From Microbacterium enclense (lineage in GTDB: Bacteria; Actinomycetota; Actinomycetes; Actinomycetales; Microbacteriaceae), in NCBI RefSeq assembly GCF_004022425.1, contig NZ_RBZY01000001.1:55519-119518 (forward strand): a stretch of DNA of 64,000 nucleotides. Reading direction: 5' to 3'. The translations under genes were made by a program, and so were the position numbers. Of this stretch, positions 8,811 through 17,371 are shown piece after piece (the first letter of the stretch is position 1; every line of letters starts with the position of its first letter). The notes under the pieces were generated by a model that was not told where the DNA came from, searched no databases, and saw only the letters and a list, made by a program, of their open reading frames with translations.

Positions 8811-9728
8811 TCAGCCCTTGACGGCGCCCTGCGTGACGCCGGCCATCACCCATCGCTGGGTGAAGAGGTAGGCGACGATCGCGGGGGCCATGGCCATGAG
8901 GTACGAGGCGAAGGCGACGTTGTAGTTGTTGCTGAACTGCGTCTGGAACAGGTTCTGCCGCACGGGCAGGGTCTGCAAGGCCGGATCGCTGATGATGAGC
9001 GAGGGCATCATGAAGTCGTTCCACGCGTACAGGAACGCGAAGATGCCGACCGTGGCGCTCATCGGCGCGAGGAGCGGGAAGATGAGCCGCCAGAAGGTCT
9101 GCCACGTCGTCGCGCCGTCGATGCGGGCGCTCTCCTCGAGCTCGAGCGGGATGGAGCGGAGGAACGCCGTGAACAGCAGCACGCTGAAGCTGAGCTGGAA
9201 CATCGTGGCGAGGATGATCACGCCGAACGGGTTGTCGAGACCGACCCGGCCGGTCAGCTGGATCTGCGGCAGCGCGACGACCGGGAACGGGATGAACATC
9301 GCCGCGAGCAGATAGAAGAACGAGTACCGGAAGAGCTTGCGGTCCCAGTTGCGGGCGATCGCGTAGGAGGCGAAGGCCGCGAGCACGATCGTCGCCGCGA
9401 CCGTTCCGGCGGTGACCAGGAGGGAGATCGCGAGGCCGACGGGGAATCTCGTCAGCGTCCATGCCTGCGCGAACCCGTCGAAGCTGATGGGCGACGGGAA
9501 CGAGAACGCGTTGCCGTCGACGACCTGGGCACCGCTCTTGAGGGCCATCGTGACCGTGACGTAGAGCGGGAGCAGCACGGTGACCGAGCACAGGACGAGG
9601 ATCGTCGTGGCCGACCAGTTGACGCGTTCTGCGCCGACGCGGCGGGTGCGACGGCGCGCGCGCCGCTGATCGGGAAGAGCGAGGTCGGCCTGCTCGAACG
9701 CGAGCGCGGGCTGATTCAGGGCGGTCAT
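8811..9728 (-). CDS. Alpha-glucoside ABC importer permease, MalG/AglG-like (CUT1)
   Basis: 305 residues with six predicted membrane helices after a basic N-terminal tail (about 1-40). The EAA loop that contacts the ATPase is present (ESARIDGATTWQTFWRLIF). The ATG start overlaps the upstream permease stop (ATGA). It forms the heterodimeric channel with the preceding MalF-like protein. No ATPase gene is in the operon, so a shared MsiK-type ATPase elsewhere in the genome is expected, as is known for actinobacterial CUT1 systems. Substrate inferred from the adjoining alpha-glucosidase. Confidence 0.88.
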   Translation of the reverse strand: MTALNQPALAFEQADLALPDQRRARRRTRRVGAERVNWSATTILVLCSVTVLLPLYVTVTMALKSGAQVVDGNAFSFPSPISFDGFAQAWTLTRFPVGLAISLLVTAGTVAATIVLAAFASYAIARNWDRKLFRYSFFYLLAAMFIPFPVVALPQIQLTGRVGLDNPFGVIILATMFQLSFSVLLFTAFLRSIPLELEESARIDGATTWQTFWRLIFPLLAPMSATVGIFAFLYAWNDFMMPSLIISDPALQTLPVRQNLFQTQFSNNYNVAFASYLMAMAPAIVAYLFTQRWVMAGVTQGAVKG

Positions 9729-10639
9729 GAGAGCGTGTTCCTTCCCCGCGTGAGCGAGAGCTGCAGCAGCGAGATGGCGACGGCGACGATGAAGAAGAGG
9801 GCGGCGTTGGCCATCTGGTAGGCGTAGTCGCCGCCGTTGAAGCCGAAGATGATCGACATCGCGACGCTGCGGGTGGCTGTGCCGGGGCCGCCGCCGGTGA
9901 GACCGACGATGATGTCGTACGCGTTCAGGAATCCCTTGAACCCGAGGATGACGTTGATGAGGACGTAGCCGGCGACCAGCGGCAGGGTGATGCGCAGGAG
10001 CTGCTGCACCTTGCCGGCGCCGTCGAGCCCCGCTGCCTCGTAGACGTCGCCCGGGACCGAGAGGAGCCCGGCGATGTAGATCAGGAGCGTGCCGGGGATC
10101 GCCTGCCACGCCGTCACGATCACGATCGCGAGCCACGCGAGGTCGGGGTTGGCGAGGAGACTCGATTCGAGCCACGGGATGCCGAGCGCCGCCCCGGCCT
10201 GCGGCATCGAGTTGCTGAACAGGAAGTTGAAGACGTAGGCGATGATGATGCCGGAGATCACCATCGGGATGACGAAGACCGTGCGCAGCGCCTTCGTGAA
10301 CCGGATCCGCGCGGTGAGCCCGACGGCCAGCAGGAACGCGGCGACGTTGACGACGATCACCGTCGCGATCGAGAAGCCGAACGTGAACAGGTACGACTGC
10401 AGGATCGCGGGGTCGCTGAAGATCGCGATGTAGTTCGTCAGTCCGACGAAGTTCCATTCGCCGATGCCGATGGAGTCGGTGAAGCTGAAGAAGATGCCGA
10501 TGAGGCCCGGCACCGTGATCGCCAGCGTGAACAGCACGAGCGTGGGGATCAGGAAGAGGTAGTAGATCGGCTCGACGCGGCGGGCGCTGCGGCGGGCGGC
10601 CGCCTTTCCCCCCGTGACGATGGTCGTGGTGGTGGTCAT
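9725..10639 (-). CDS. Alpha-glucoside ABC importer permease, MalF/AglF-like (CUT1)
   Basis: 304 residues, six membrane helices, first helix at about 25-45 (IYYLFLIPTLVLFTLAI). The EAA loop is present (YEAAGLDGAGKVQQLLRI). Both ends overlap neighbours by 4 bp (ATGA), so binding protein and both permeases are translationally coupled. Unlike the other importers in the window there is no hairpin between the binding-protein gene and this gene. Likely imports maltose- or isomaltose-type sugars for the GH13 enzyme downstream. Confidence 0.88.
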   Translation of the reverse strand: MTTTTTIVTGGKAAARRSARRVEPIYYLFLIPTLVLFTLAITVPGLIGIFFSFTDSIGIGEWNFVGLTNYIAIFSDPAILQSYLFTFGFSIATVIVVNVAAFLLAVGLTARIRFTKALRTVFVIPMVISGIIIAYVFNFLFSNSMPQAGAALGIPWLESSLLANPDLAWLAIVIVTAWQAIPGTLLIYIAGLLSVPGDVYEAAGLDGAGKVQQLLRITLPLVAGYVLINVILGFKGFLNAYDIIVGLTGGGPGTATRSVAMSIIFGFNGGDYAYQMANAALFFIVAVAISLLQLSLTRGRNTLS

Positions 10640-11955
10640 CGCTGGTCTCCTTCGACGGCGGCGGAGGCATCGGCGGTCGAGGTGACAGGCTGCCGGAAGG
10701 CGAGCCGCGCCCAGTCCTGGTCCATCGTGCGCAGGGTGCTCTCGGGCGAGGCGCCGAGGATCATCGCCTGCGCGTAGTTGAAGACCGGGATCGCTTTCGG
10801 CACGAGCACGGAGGCCCCCTGGTAGATGCGACCGTCGTCGTAGAACGGGATCATTCCGGCCACGCGCGGGTCGCTCGGCGCGGGGGCGTCCGTCGTCGGG
10901 GCGAAGCCGAGCTGCGACTCGTTGTAGGCCTCGATGATCTCGGGCTGGTAGAGGTATTCGAGGAAGTCGCGCGCGGCCTCCTGGTGGCGCGACCCCTCGG
11001 GGATGATCGCGGCGAGGTCCATGTTGACGCGGACGGCGAGGTCGTCGGGGTCGTCCGTCATCGGCAGGGGGAAGGTCCCCACCGGCAGGTCGGGCGCGGT
11101 CTTGGCGATCTCGCCGAGGGCCCACGGTCCCTGCAGATACATCGCGGCCTGGCCCTGCGCGAACGCGAGGTTGCCGTCGCCGTACGCCCGGCTGTCGGCA
11201 TCCGGATTCGTGTAGGTCGTCGCCAGCTGGGTCATGCGGTCCATCGGCACGGCGAAGTCCTTCTGGAACGACACGGTCGAATCGGACCCGACCCGATCGC
11301 CTTCGGCGGCGAGCGAGTCGAAGAAGTCGATGACGTCCACCGAGCCGCCCACGGCGTAGTCGTACCAGCCCTGGCCGACGGTCCAGTCGTCCTTGAAGGT
11401 GCCGTAGAACGGGGTGACACCGTTCGCCGTGAGGGTCTCGGCCGTCTGGATCAGCTCGTCCCAGGTCGTCGGCACCTCGAGGCCGAGGTCGTCGAAGATC
11501 TGCTGGTTGTAGATGACCGACGACGCCATCACCGAATACGGCAGAGCGCTCGTGCGCCCGGCGCAGACGCCGTACTGGTCCATGAGCGGCTGCAGGTCCT
11601 CGCGGACCGTTGCGGCCGCGGCGGTGCCCGAGAGGTCGGTGAGCGCGCACCGCTGCACGAACCGGGCCACCTCGTAGTTGTAGTTGGCGAGCATGATGTC
11701 GGGCGGGTTGCCGCGCACGAAGCTCGCCGAGACGACGTCCACGCCCGAGCTGTCCATTTCGACACGCACCCGATCCTGCGAGGCGTTGTAGTCCGCGACC
11801 ACCTGGGTCATGAACGCGAGCGCTTCGCGTTTGCTGAAGGTGAATCGGATGGTCTCGCGACCGTCGGCGGAGCATCCGGCGAGCATCGCCACCCCCAGCG
11901 CCGTCACCGCCAGCGCCGCGACACCCCGTCGCGCGGTTGTCGTCTTCGTCGACAC
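10636..11955 (-). CDS. Extracellular alpha-glucoside-binding lipoprotein (family 1 SBP)
   Basis: 439 residues. A lipoprotein signal runs to LAGC with the acylated Cys at about position 28. The body is a typical MalE-like solute-binding protein (AMYLQGPWALGEIA near the middle). The GTG start at 11955 has AGGAGGAAA just upstream; a longer in-frame extension lacks a ribosome-binding site and would precede the signal peptide. First gene of the alpha-glucoside operon, facing the divergent ROK regulator, so probably induced by its sugar through that regulator. Confidence 0.9.
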   Translation of the reverse strand: MSTKTTTARRGVAALAVTALGVAMLAGCSADGRETIRFTFSKREALAFMTQVVADYNASQDRVRVEMDSSGVDVVSASFVRGNPPDIMLANYNYEVARFVQRCALTDLSGTAAAATVREDLQPLMDQYGVCAGRTSALPYSVMASSVIYNQQIFDDLGLEVPTTWDELIQTAETLTANGVTPFYGTFKDDWTVGQGWYDYAVGGSVDVIDFFDSLAAEGDRVGSDSTVSFQKDFAVPMDRMTQLATTYTNPDADSRAYGDGNLAFAQGQAAMYLQGPWALGEIAKTAPDLPVGTFPLPMTDDPDDLAVRVNMDLAAIIPEGSRHQEAARDFLEYLYQPEIIEAYNESQLGFAPTTDAPAPSDPRVAGMIPFYDDGRIYQGASVLVPKAIPVFNYAQAMILGASPESTLRTMDQDWARLAFRQPVTSTADASAAVEGDQR

Positions 11956-11973
11956 GTTTCCTCCTCGCATCCT

Positions 11974-12020
11974 TGCGATTTTGAATCGGTTATTAAATCT
12001 ACTCGCCAAATTAATGCGGT
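11974..12020. promoter_or_regulatory. AT-rich divergent control region for ROK regulator and alpha-glucoside operon
   Basis: This is one of the few AT-rich stretches in the window, with ATTAA and TTAAT arms (about 11992-11996 and 12010-12014) around CTACTCGCC, and GATTTTGAATC just to the left. Position between two divergent genes and the symmetry suggest the ROK operator overlapping both promoters. No convincing -35/-10 pair could be fixed by eye. Confidence 0.5.
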
Positions 12021-12061
12021 GACGGCAGTATTGCAGGAGACACGAAGGGGGTCAAGATCCG

Positions 12062-13297
12062 ATGACGGATGCCACACCCTCGGTGCCCTCGCTCCGCCGC
12101 CACAGCCTCGACGCCGTGCTCGCCTACGCGTGGGACGCCGAGGCGTTCACCGCGAGCGACGTGATGGCCGCGGTCGCCCTGACCCGCTCCACGACGATCG
12201 ACGTGCTGGATGAGCTCGTCGTCCGGGGGCTGCTGATCGAGATGCCGAACGCCCGGGCCGTGGGCGAGTACTCGAAGGGGCGCCCCGCGCGTCGCTTCGC
12301 GCTCCGCGCCGATGCCGGGCTCGTCGTCGGGGTGGACGCGGGGCGAGGACACATCACGGCGACGGTCGCCGACCTGCGCGGCGTGCCCGTCGCGACCTCG
12401 CGCCTGTCGATCGACCCCGAACGCGACTCCCCCGAACGCCGTCGCCGCGCCGCCGAGAAGGTCGTCGACGCCACGCTCACCCGGGCTCGCGCCACCCGCG
12501 ACGACCTCGTCGCCGTGTGCGTGGGGGTGCCCGCACCGGTCGATCGCTCGGGCCGCTCCCCGATCCACCACGACGGCTTCTGGCAGCGCATGAACCCCGA
12601 CTTCGTCGACACCTTCGCCCCCTGGGCGCCGGTGGTCCGAGTCGAGAACGACGCGTCGCTCGCCGCCGTCGCCGAGCACGCGGAGGGGGCCGCCGTCGGC
12701 TACGACGACTTCGTGGCCCTGCTCGCGGGCGAGCGCTTCGGCGCGGGACTCTGGCTCGACGGGCGGCTCCTGCGCGGAGCGCACGGCGGAGCGGGCGAGA
12801 CCGTCGCGTTCGACCGGGTCGAGGGCGTGGGCAGCGCCTACGGACTCGCACCGCGCTGCGTCGACGCCGCACGCGCGGCCATCGCCGCGGAGACGCTCCC
12901 CGGCAGCACGCTGGCGGAGGTGCCCCCGGACGACCTGGATGCCAAGCGCGTGCTCGACCTCGCCGCTTCCGGCGACCCGGGAGCGCTGGCCGTCGCGGCC
13001 GAGGTCGGCGGGCAGCTCGCGATCGTGACGGGGCTCCTCGGCAGCCTCTTCGATGTGCGCCGGGTCGTGATCTCGGGCGCGATCGCCGCCGGCGCGGGGC
13101 CGATCATCGCCGCCGCGGCCGAGGCGCTCCCCGCCGCGCTGCACCTGCCGCCGCCCGAGATCGTTGCATCCCCGCTCGGCGCGGACATCGTCTCGATCGG
13201 CGCGGTCGCCGCGGCCCTCGAATCGGCGCGCGCCCGTGCGATCGACCTCGAGGCGTTCCGCCTCCCCGCCGAGCGCGCCCGGGCATCCGGCGCGTGA
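12062..13297 (+). CDS. ROK family transcriptional regulator
   Basis: 411 residues. Residues about 10-75 form a winged helix-turn-helix (FTASDVMAAVALTRSTTIDV, then GRPARRFAL). From about 88 a ROK sugar-kinase-like domain follows (VVGVDAGRGHITATVADL, VENDASLAAVAEH, and GAGLWLDGRLLRGAHGGAGE). The CxCGxxGCxE zinc cluster normally found shortly after that glycine-rich segment is not present. Divergent from the alpha-glucoside importer operon, which it probably represses until a glucoside or phosphorylated sugar binds. Stop codon lies inside palindrome copy 2. ATG chosen; AAGGGGG lies about 10 nt upstream. Confidence 0.88.
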   Translation: MTDATPSVPSLRRHSLDAVLAYAWDAEAFTASDVMAAVALTRSTTIDVLDELVVRGLLIEMPNARAVGEYSKGRPARRFALRADAGLVVGVDAGRGHITATVADLRGVPVATSRLSIDPERDSPERRRRAAEKVVDATLTRARATRDDLVAVCVGVPAPVDRSGRSPIHHDGFWQRMNPDFVDTFAPWAPVVRVENDASLAAVAEHAEGAAVGYDDFVALLAGERFGAGLWLDGRLLRGAHGGAGETVAFDRVEGVGSAYGLAPRCVDAARAAIAAETLPGSTLAEVPPDDLDAKRVLDLAASGDPGALAVAAEVGGQLAIVTGLLGSLFDVRRVVISGAIAAGAGPIIAAAAEALPAALHLPPPEIVASPLGADIVSIGAVAAALESARARAIDLEAFRLPAERARASGA

Positions 13298-13354
13298 GGG
13301 GTCAGAATTCGTCGCTTCGGGCCCGCCGAGGCGACGAATTCCGACACCTCACGC
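13291..13354. repeat. REP-like palindrome spanning a stop codon (copy 2)
   Basis: Inner arms 13305-13315 and 13331-13341 are perfect 11-bp complements (GAATTCGTCGC / GCGACGAATTC), with a 15-nt loop ending CCCGCCGAG. Outer arms from 13292-13303 and 13343-13354 pair with one mismatch (GCGTGAGGGGTC against GACACCTCACGC). The TGA stop of the ROK gene lies in the left outer arm. Loop length and arm sequence match copy 1. Here the flanking genes are co-directional, so it probably ends ROK transcription before the next promoter. Confidence 0.85.
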
Positions 13355-13401
13355 ACACGGGCTCGGGGCGCAACCCGTCGGTCCGACGGAGCCTCGGCGG
13401 A

Positions 13402-13407
13402 TAGCCT
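13402..13407 (+). promoter_or_regulatory. -10 element of a probable leaderless promoter
   Basis: TAGCCT ends 6 nt before the ATG at 13414 and there is no ribosome-binding site. This is the standard actinobacterial leaderless arrangement, with transcription starting at or next to the start codon. No clear -35 was found. Confidence 0.6.
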
Positions 13408-13413
13408 CGGCCC

Positions 13414-14703
13414 ATGCCGAACTGGCCCGAACACGCCCTCTGGTGGCACCTGTACCCCCTGGGGTTCGTCGGTGCACCGATCCGCGACGGCGTCGATCCC
13501 GACGCTGAACCCGCCCACCGACTCGACCGCATCGACGCCTGGCTCGATCACGTCATCGAGCTCGGCCTGAACGGGCTGCTGTTGGGGCCGATCTTCGCGT
13601 CCGAGACCCACGGGTACGACACCGTCGATCACTTCCGCGTCGATCCGCGGCTCGGCGACGACGCCGACGTCGACCGGCTGCTGGCAGCGTCCCGGGAGCG
13701 CGGCATCCGCGTCCTCTTCGACGGCGTGTTCAATCACGTGGGACGCGGGCATCCGGCCTTCCGGGCCGTGCGCGACGGCGGTGACGCGACCCTCTTCCGG
13801 GGCGCGTGGGTCGACGGGCGGTTCGAGCCCGAGGTGTTCGAGGGGCACGGCGCCCTGGTCGCGCTCGACCACTCCTCGGATGCGACCGTCGAGCTCGTCG
13901 TCGACGTCATGTGTCACTGGCTCGCGCGCGGCATCGACGGCTGGAGACTGGATGCCGCGTACGCGGTGCCGCCGGAGTTCTGGGCGCGGGTGCTCCCGCG
14001 CGTGCGCGAACGCTTCCCCGAGTCGTGGTTCCTGGGCGAGGTCATCCACGGCGACGGTCCCGCGATCGTGAACGCGTCCACGATGGACGCCCTCACGCAG
14101 TACGAGCTGTGGCAGGGGATCTGGCATGGCATCTCGGACGGCAACTTCTTCGAGCTCAGCCACGCGATCGAGCGTCACGGCGAGCTGCTCGCGACCTACG
14201 TCCCCCAGACCTTCGTCGGAAACCACGACGTGACGCGCATCGCGTCGGCGGTAGGACCCGACCTCGTTCCGCACGCCCTCGCCGTGCTGTTCACCGTGGG
14301 CGGCACGCCGTCGGTCTACGCCGGCGACGAGTTCGGCTGGACCGCGGTGAAGGAGGAGCGCGAGGGCGGCGACGACGCGGTGCGGCCCGCGTTCCCCGCG
14401 ACGCCGGCGGACATCGCGGACGCCGACGAACGCATTCTCGCCGCGCATCGCGCGCTCATCGCCCTGCGCCGGCGGCATCCCTGGCTCTGGCGCGCCCGCA
14501 CCGACGTCGTCGAGGTCACGAACTCGACCCTCGTGCTGCGCACGGGCGTGGATGCCGAGGCGGTGATCGTCGCGCTGAACCTCGCCGACTCCCCCGCGTC
14601 GCTGCCCGCCGCCGACGCCCGGGCCCTGTCCGCCGGCGACGCGACGCTCCGGGATGCCCGGGCCGAACTCCCGCCCCGCGGCTGGGGGGTCTTCGAGGCC
14701 TGA
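13414..14703 (+). CDS. GH13 alpha-amylase family glycosidase
   Basis: 429 residues, shorter than typical alpha-glucosidases. The four GH13 regions are visible: DGVFNHVG (about 103-110), GWRLDAAYA with nucleophile Asp180, WFLGEVIHGD with acid/base Glu209, and FVGNHDVTR with His271-Asp272. No signal peptide, so intracellular. It probably trims short maltodextrins, cyclomaltodextrin or trehalose-like sugars; the exact specificity cannot be set. Apparently expressed from its own leaderless promoter, and its TGA stop begins palindrome copy 3. Confidence 0.88.
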   Translation: MPNWPEHALWWHLYPLGFVGAPIRDGVDPDAEPAHRLDRIDAWLDHVIELGLNGLLLGPIFASETHGYDTVDHFRVDPRLGDDADVDRLLAASRERGIRVLFDGVFNHVGRGHPAFRAVRDGGDATLFRGAWVDGRFEPEVFEGHGALVALDHSSDATVELVVDVMCHWLARGIDGWRLDAAYAVPPEFWARVLPRVRERFPESWFLGEVIHGDGPAIVNASTMDALTQYELWQGIWHGISDGNFFELSHAIERHGELLATYVPQTFVGNHDVTRIASAVGPDLVPHALAVLFTVGGTPSVYAGDEFGWTAVKEEREGGDDAVRPAFPATPADIADADERILAAHRALIALRRRHPWLWRARTDVVEVTNSTLVLRTGVDAEAVIVALNLADSPASLPAADARALSAGDATLRDARAELPPRGWGVFEA

Positions 14704-14758
14704 GTCGCCGGGATTCGTCGCCGCCCGACGCCGGCGAGCGTCGCGATCCGGCGACTCA
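14701..14758. repeat. REP-like palindrome starting at a stop codon (copy 3)
   Basis: Outer arms 14701-14711 and 14748-14758 are perfect 11-bp complements (TGAGTCGCCGG / CCGGCGACTCA), starting exactly at the TGA of the GH13 gene. The interior carries ATTCGTCGC on the left as in copy 2, but the right partner (GCGTCGCGAT) has diverged and pairs poorly. It lies between convergent genes and likely terminates both. Confidence 0.75.
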
Positions 14759-14775
14759 CGCCCCCGTGCGCGCCG

Positions 14776-15789
14776 TCAGGCGCGCAGCGGTGCCGAGTCG
14801 CGCACGATGAGGCGCGTGGGCAGCGGGGTGCTCTCGCTCACCATGTCGGGTTCCTCGACCATCAACAGCACCTTCTGCATCAGGATCTCGCCCAGCGCGG
14901 CGAAGTCCTGACGCACGGTCGTCAGCGACGGGAACAGGAACGGCGCCTCGGGGACGTCGTCGAAACCGACCACGCCGATGTCGTCCGGCACCCGCAAGCC
15001 GCGCTCGCGCAGGGCCGAGAGCACACCGATCGCCATGTGGTCGTTGGCGACGAAGATGCCCTCGCCCGGAGCGAGGTCGGTCTCGGTCGCGATGCGGTAG
15101 CCACTCGCCGCCGACCAATCCCCGTGCACGGGTGGAGTGGACTGCGCGCGGGCCGCAGCGACCTCTTCGCGCCACCCGCGCAGGCGCTCGACCGCGTCGG
15201 GATTGCGTGCCGGCCCGGCGATGTGGCGGACAGTGCCGTACCCCGACTCCAGCAGGTGTCGCACCGCCGCCCGCGCGCCCCGGTACTGGTCGATCGCGAC
15301 GAGCCGCGGGTGCGGCCGGCTGGTCGTCGCCGCGGCCACGATGGGAACGTCGATCTCGAGCGCCTGCACCGCCGCGAGGACCTCGACATCGACGACGATG
15401 AGCACGATGGCATCCACGCGCTGCTTGAGGAGACCGTCGATCGCCGCACGGACCGCGGCCACATCGTTCTGGGGCGAGCTGATCGCATCGACGTTGTAAC
15501 GGGCGGCGCGGGCGGCGAAATTGAAGTTCGTCGCGATCGACGACGGCCCGTAGTCGACGGTTCCGGGGGTCACGAGACCGATCGTGCGGGTGCGGCGCGT
15601 GACGAGGGCGCGCGCGGCGGGAGACGGGCTGTACCGCAACTGCGCGATCGCCTGCTCGACGCGAGCCCGGGTGGCCGGGCGGACGTTGGGCATGTCGTTC
15701 AGCACGCGCGACACCGTCTGATGCGAGACGCCCGCGAGGCGGGCGACGTCGAAGATGTTGGCGGTGCGGGATGCCTTGTCGTCAGCCAT
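14776..15789 (-). CDS. LacI family repressor, probable galactofuranose-operon regulator
   Basis: 337 residues. N-terminal helix-turn-helix NIFDVARLAGVSHQTVSRVL (about 11-30) and hinge, followed by a periplasmic-binding-type effector domain (TIGLVTPG onwards, FVANDHMAIG near 240). The recognition helix SHQTVSR is close to E. coli LacI SYQTVSR, and a near-perfect lac-type operator lies over the operon promoter at 22128. It is the last gene of the operon it should control: its ATG overlaps the stop of the second ATPase by 8 bp, with GGAGGAGGAGG upstream inside that gene. Expected to autoregulate. Confidence 0.9.
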   Translation of the reverse strand: MADDKASRTANIFDVARLAGVSHQTVSRVLNDMPNVRPATRARVEQAIAQLRYSPSPAARALVTRRTRTIGLVTPGTVDYGPSSIATNFNFAARAARYNVDAISSPQNDVAAVRAAIDGLLKQRVDAIVLIVVDVEVLAAVQALEIDVPIVAAATTSRPHPRLVAIDQYRGARAAVRHLLESGYGTVRHIAGPARNPDAVERLRGWREEVAAARAQSTPPVHGDWSAASGYRIATETDLAPGEGIFVANDHMAIGVLSALRERGLRVPDDIGVVGFDDVPEAPFLFPSLTTVRQDFAALGEILMQKVLLMVEEPDMVSESTPLPTRLIVRDSAPLRA

Positions 15790-17329
15790 CCACGACCCCC
15801 TCCTCCTCCGTCGCGGGCTTGGCGACGAGGGCGAGGAGGGCGTCGGAGGTCAGCTCGGCGGCGGGCAGGATCTGGGCCAGCACCCCGTCGCGCATGACCG
15901 CGACCAGGTGCGCGACGCGCAGCACTTCGTCGAGCTCGGCCGAGATGTAGACGATCGAGAGTCCGTTGTCGGAGAGCTCGCCCACGAGCCGTTGGATCTC
16001 GGCTTTCGCCCCGACGTCGATGCCCCGCGTCGGCTCGTCGAGCACGATGACGCGGGGGGAGAGCGCGAGGAGCCGGGCGAGGAGGACCTTTTGCTGGTTG
16101 CCGCCGGAAAGGGTCGACACGGGCCGGTCGATGTCGGCGGGACGGATGTGCAGCGCCTCCACCCAGCTCGTCGCCAGCTCCCGGCGCCGCGCGGTGCTCA
16201 GTCGGTGGAAGATCCCGCGCTGCGCCTGCAGGGCGAGGGTGATGTTGTCCAGCACGCTGAGGTCGCCGATGATCCCCTCGGTGCGACGGTTCTCGGACGA
16301 GTAGGCGACGCGGCGGCGGATCGCGTCGCGCGGCGAGCCCAGCCGCACCGGTTCTCCGTCGATGCGCAGTTCACCGCCGTCCGGGTGGTCGACTCCCGTG
16401 AGCGCGCGTGCCAGTTCGCTGCGCCCGGAACCGAGCAGTCCCGCGACCCCGATCACCTCCCCCTCGGCGATGTCGACGTCGGCGTCGCGCAGTCGGGATC
16501 CGGATGCCAGCCCCCGCGCGCTCACGATCGTCGGGCCGTCCGCGGGTTCGGAGGAGCGCTGGCCGAGCGGCGCCAGGGCGTCGGCGGCAGCACCGAGCAT
16601 CTTCTCGACGAGATCGATGCGCAGGAGCTCTCGCGTGCCGTACTCCCCCACGAGCCGCCCGCCGCGGAGCACCGTCACCCGGTCGCAGATCTCGTACACC
16701 TGGTCGAGGAAATGCGAGACGAAGACGATGGCGATGCCCTGGGTCTTCAGGTCGCGGATCACGCGGAAGAGTTCGGCGACCTCGTCGGCATCCAGGCTCG
16801 AGGTCGGTTCGTCGAGCACGAGGACTTTCACGTCGATGGAGACCGCCCGGGCGATCGCGACGAGCTGCTGGATGGCGAGCGGGTGCGTCGAGAGGACCGA
16901 CGACGGATCGACGTCGACCCCGAGGGACGACAGCGCCTCGGTCGCGCGCTCGCGCATCGCGCGATGGTCGATCATCCCGAACCGGCGCGGCTCGCGTCCG
17001 AGGGAGATGTTCTCGGCGACGGTGAGGTTCGGAAGGAGATCGATCTCCTGGTACACGGTCGAGATCCCGAGCGCCTGCGCCTCGGCCGGGGTCGAGAAAT
17101 CCACCGGACGGCCGTCGAGGAGGATCTCGCCCCTGTCGAGTCGCAGCGCACCGGTGATCGCCTTGATCAACGTCGATTTGCCGGCGCCGTTCTCGCCCAT
17201 GAGCGAATGCACCTCGCCGGGGCGGAGGAGGAAATCGACGTCGGCGAGGGCGGATTCGACACCGAAACGCACCGTCGCCCCACGCACCTCGAGGAGGGGT
17301 GGGGCGTCGGTGGACATGGGGTCAATCAT
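15782..17329 (-). CDS. Second sugar ABC ATPase of the YtfR/RbsA type
   Basis: 515 residues with two fused nucleotide-binding domains. The first has Walker A GENGAGKST and LVLDEPTSSLD; its signature is degenerate (LAIQQLVAIARA), as is normal in this family. The second has the canonical LSGGNQQKVLLARL and DEPTRGIDVGAK. It is a paralogue of the ATPase at 19425 in the same operon, so the operon encodes two ATPases, two permeases and one binding protein. Start ambiguous: ATG 17329 (MIDPM) or ATG 17317; neither has a clear ribosome-binding site. Confidence 0.88.
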   Translation of the reverse strand: MIDPMSTDAPPLLEVRGATVRFGVESALADVDFLLRPGEVHSLMGENGAGKSTLIKAITGALRLDRGEILLDGRPVDFSTPAEAQALGISTVYQEIDLLPNLTVAENISLGREPRRFGMIDHRAMRERATEALSSLGVDVDPSSVLSTHPLAIQQLVAIARAVSIDVKVLVLDEPTSSLDADEVAELFRVIRDLKTQGIAIVFVSHFLDQVYEICDRVTVLRGGRLVGEYGTRELLRIDLVEKMLGAAADALAPLGQRSSEPADGPTIVSARGLASGSRLRDADVDIAEGEVIGVAGLLGSGRSELARALTGVDHPDGGELRIDGEPVRLGSPRDAIRRRVAYSSENRRTEGIIGDLSVLDNITLALQAQRGIFHRLSTARRRELATSWVEALHIRPADIDRPVSTLSGGNQQKVLLARLLALSPRVIVLDEPTRGIDVGAKAEIQRLVGELSDNGLSIVYISAELDEVLRVAHLVAVMRDGVLAQILPAAELTSDALLALVAKPATEEEGVVDG

Positions 17330-17371
17330 GCCCGCGCGGTGACGGCGCAGCGAACATCCCGTGCGGGCGCG

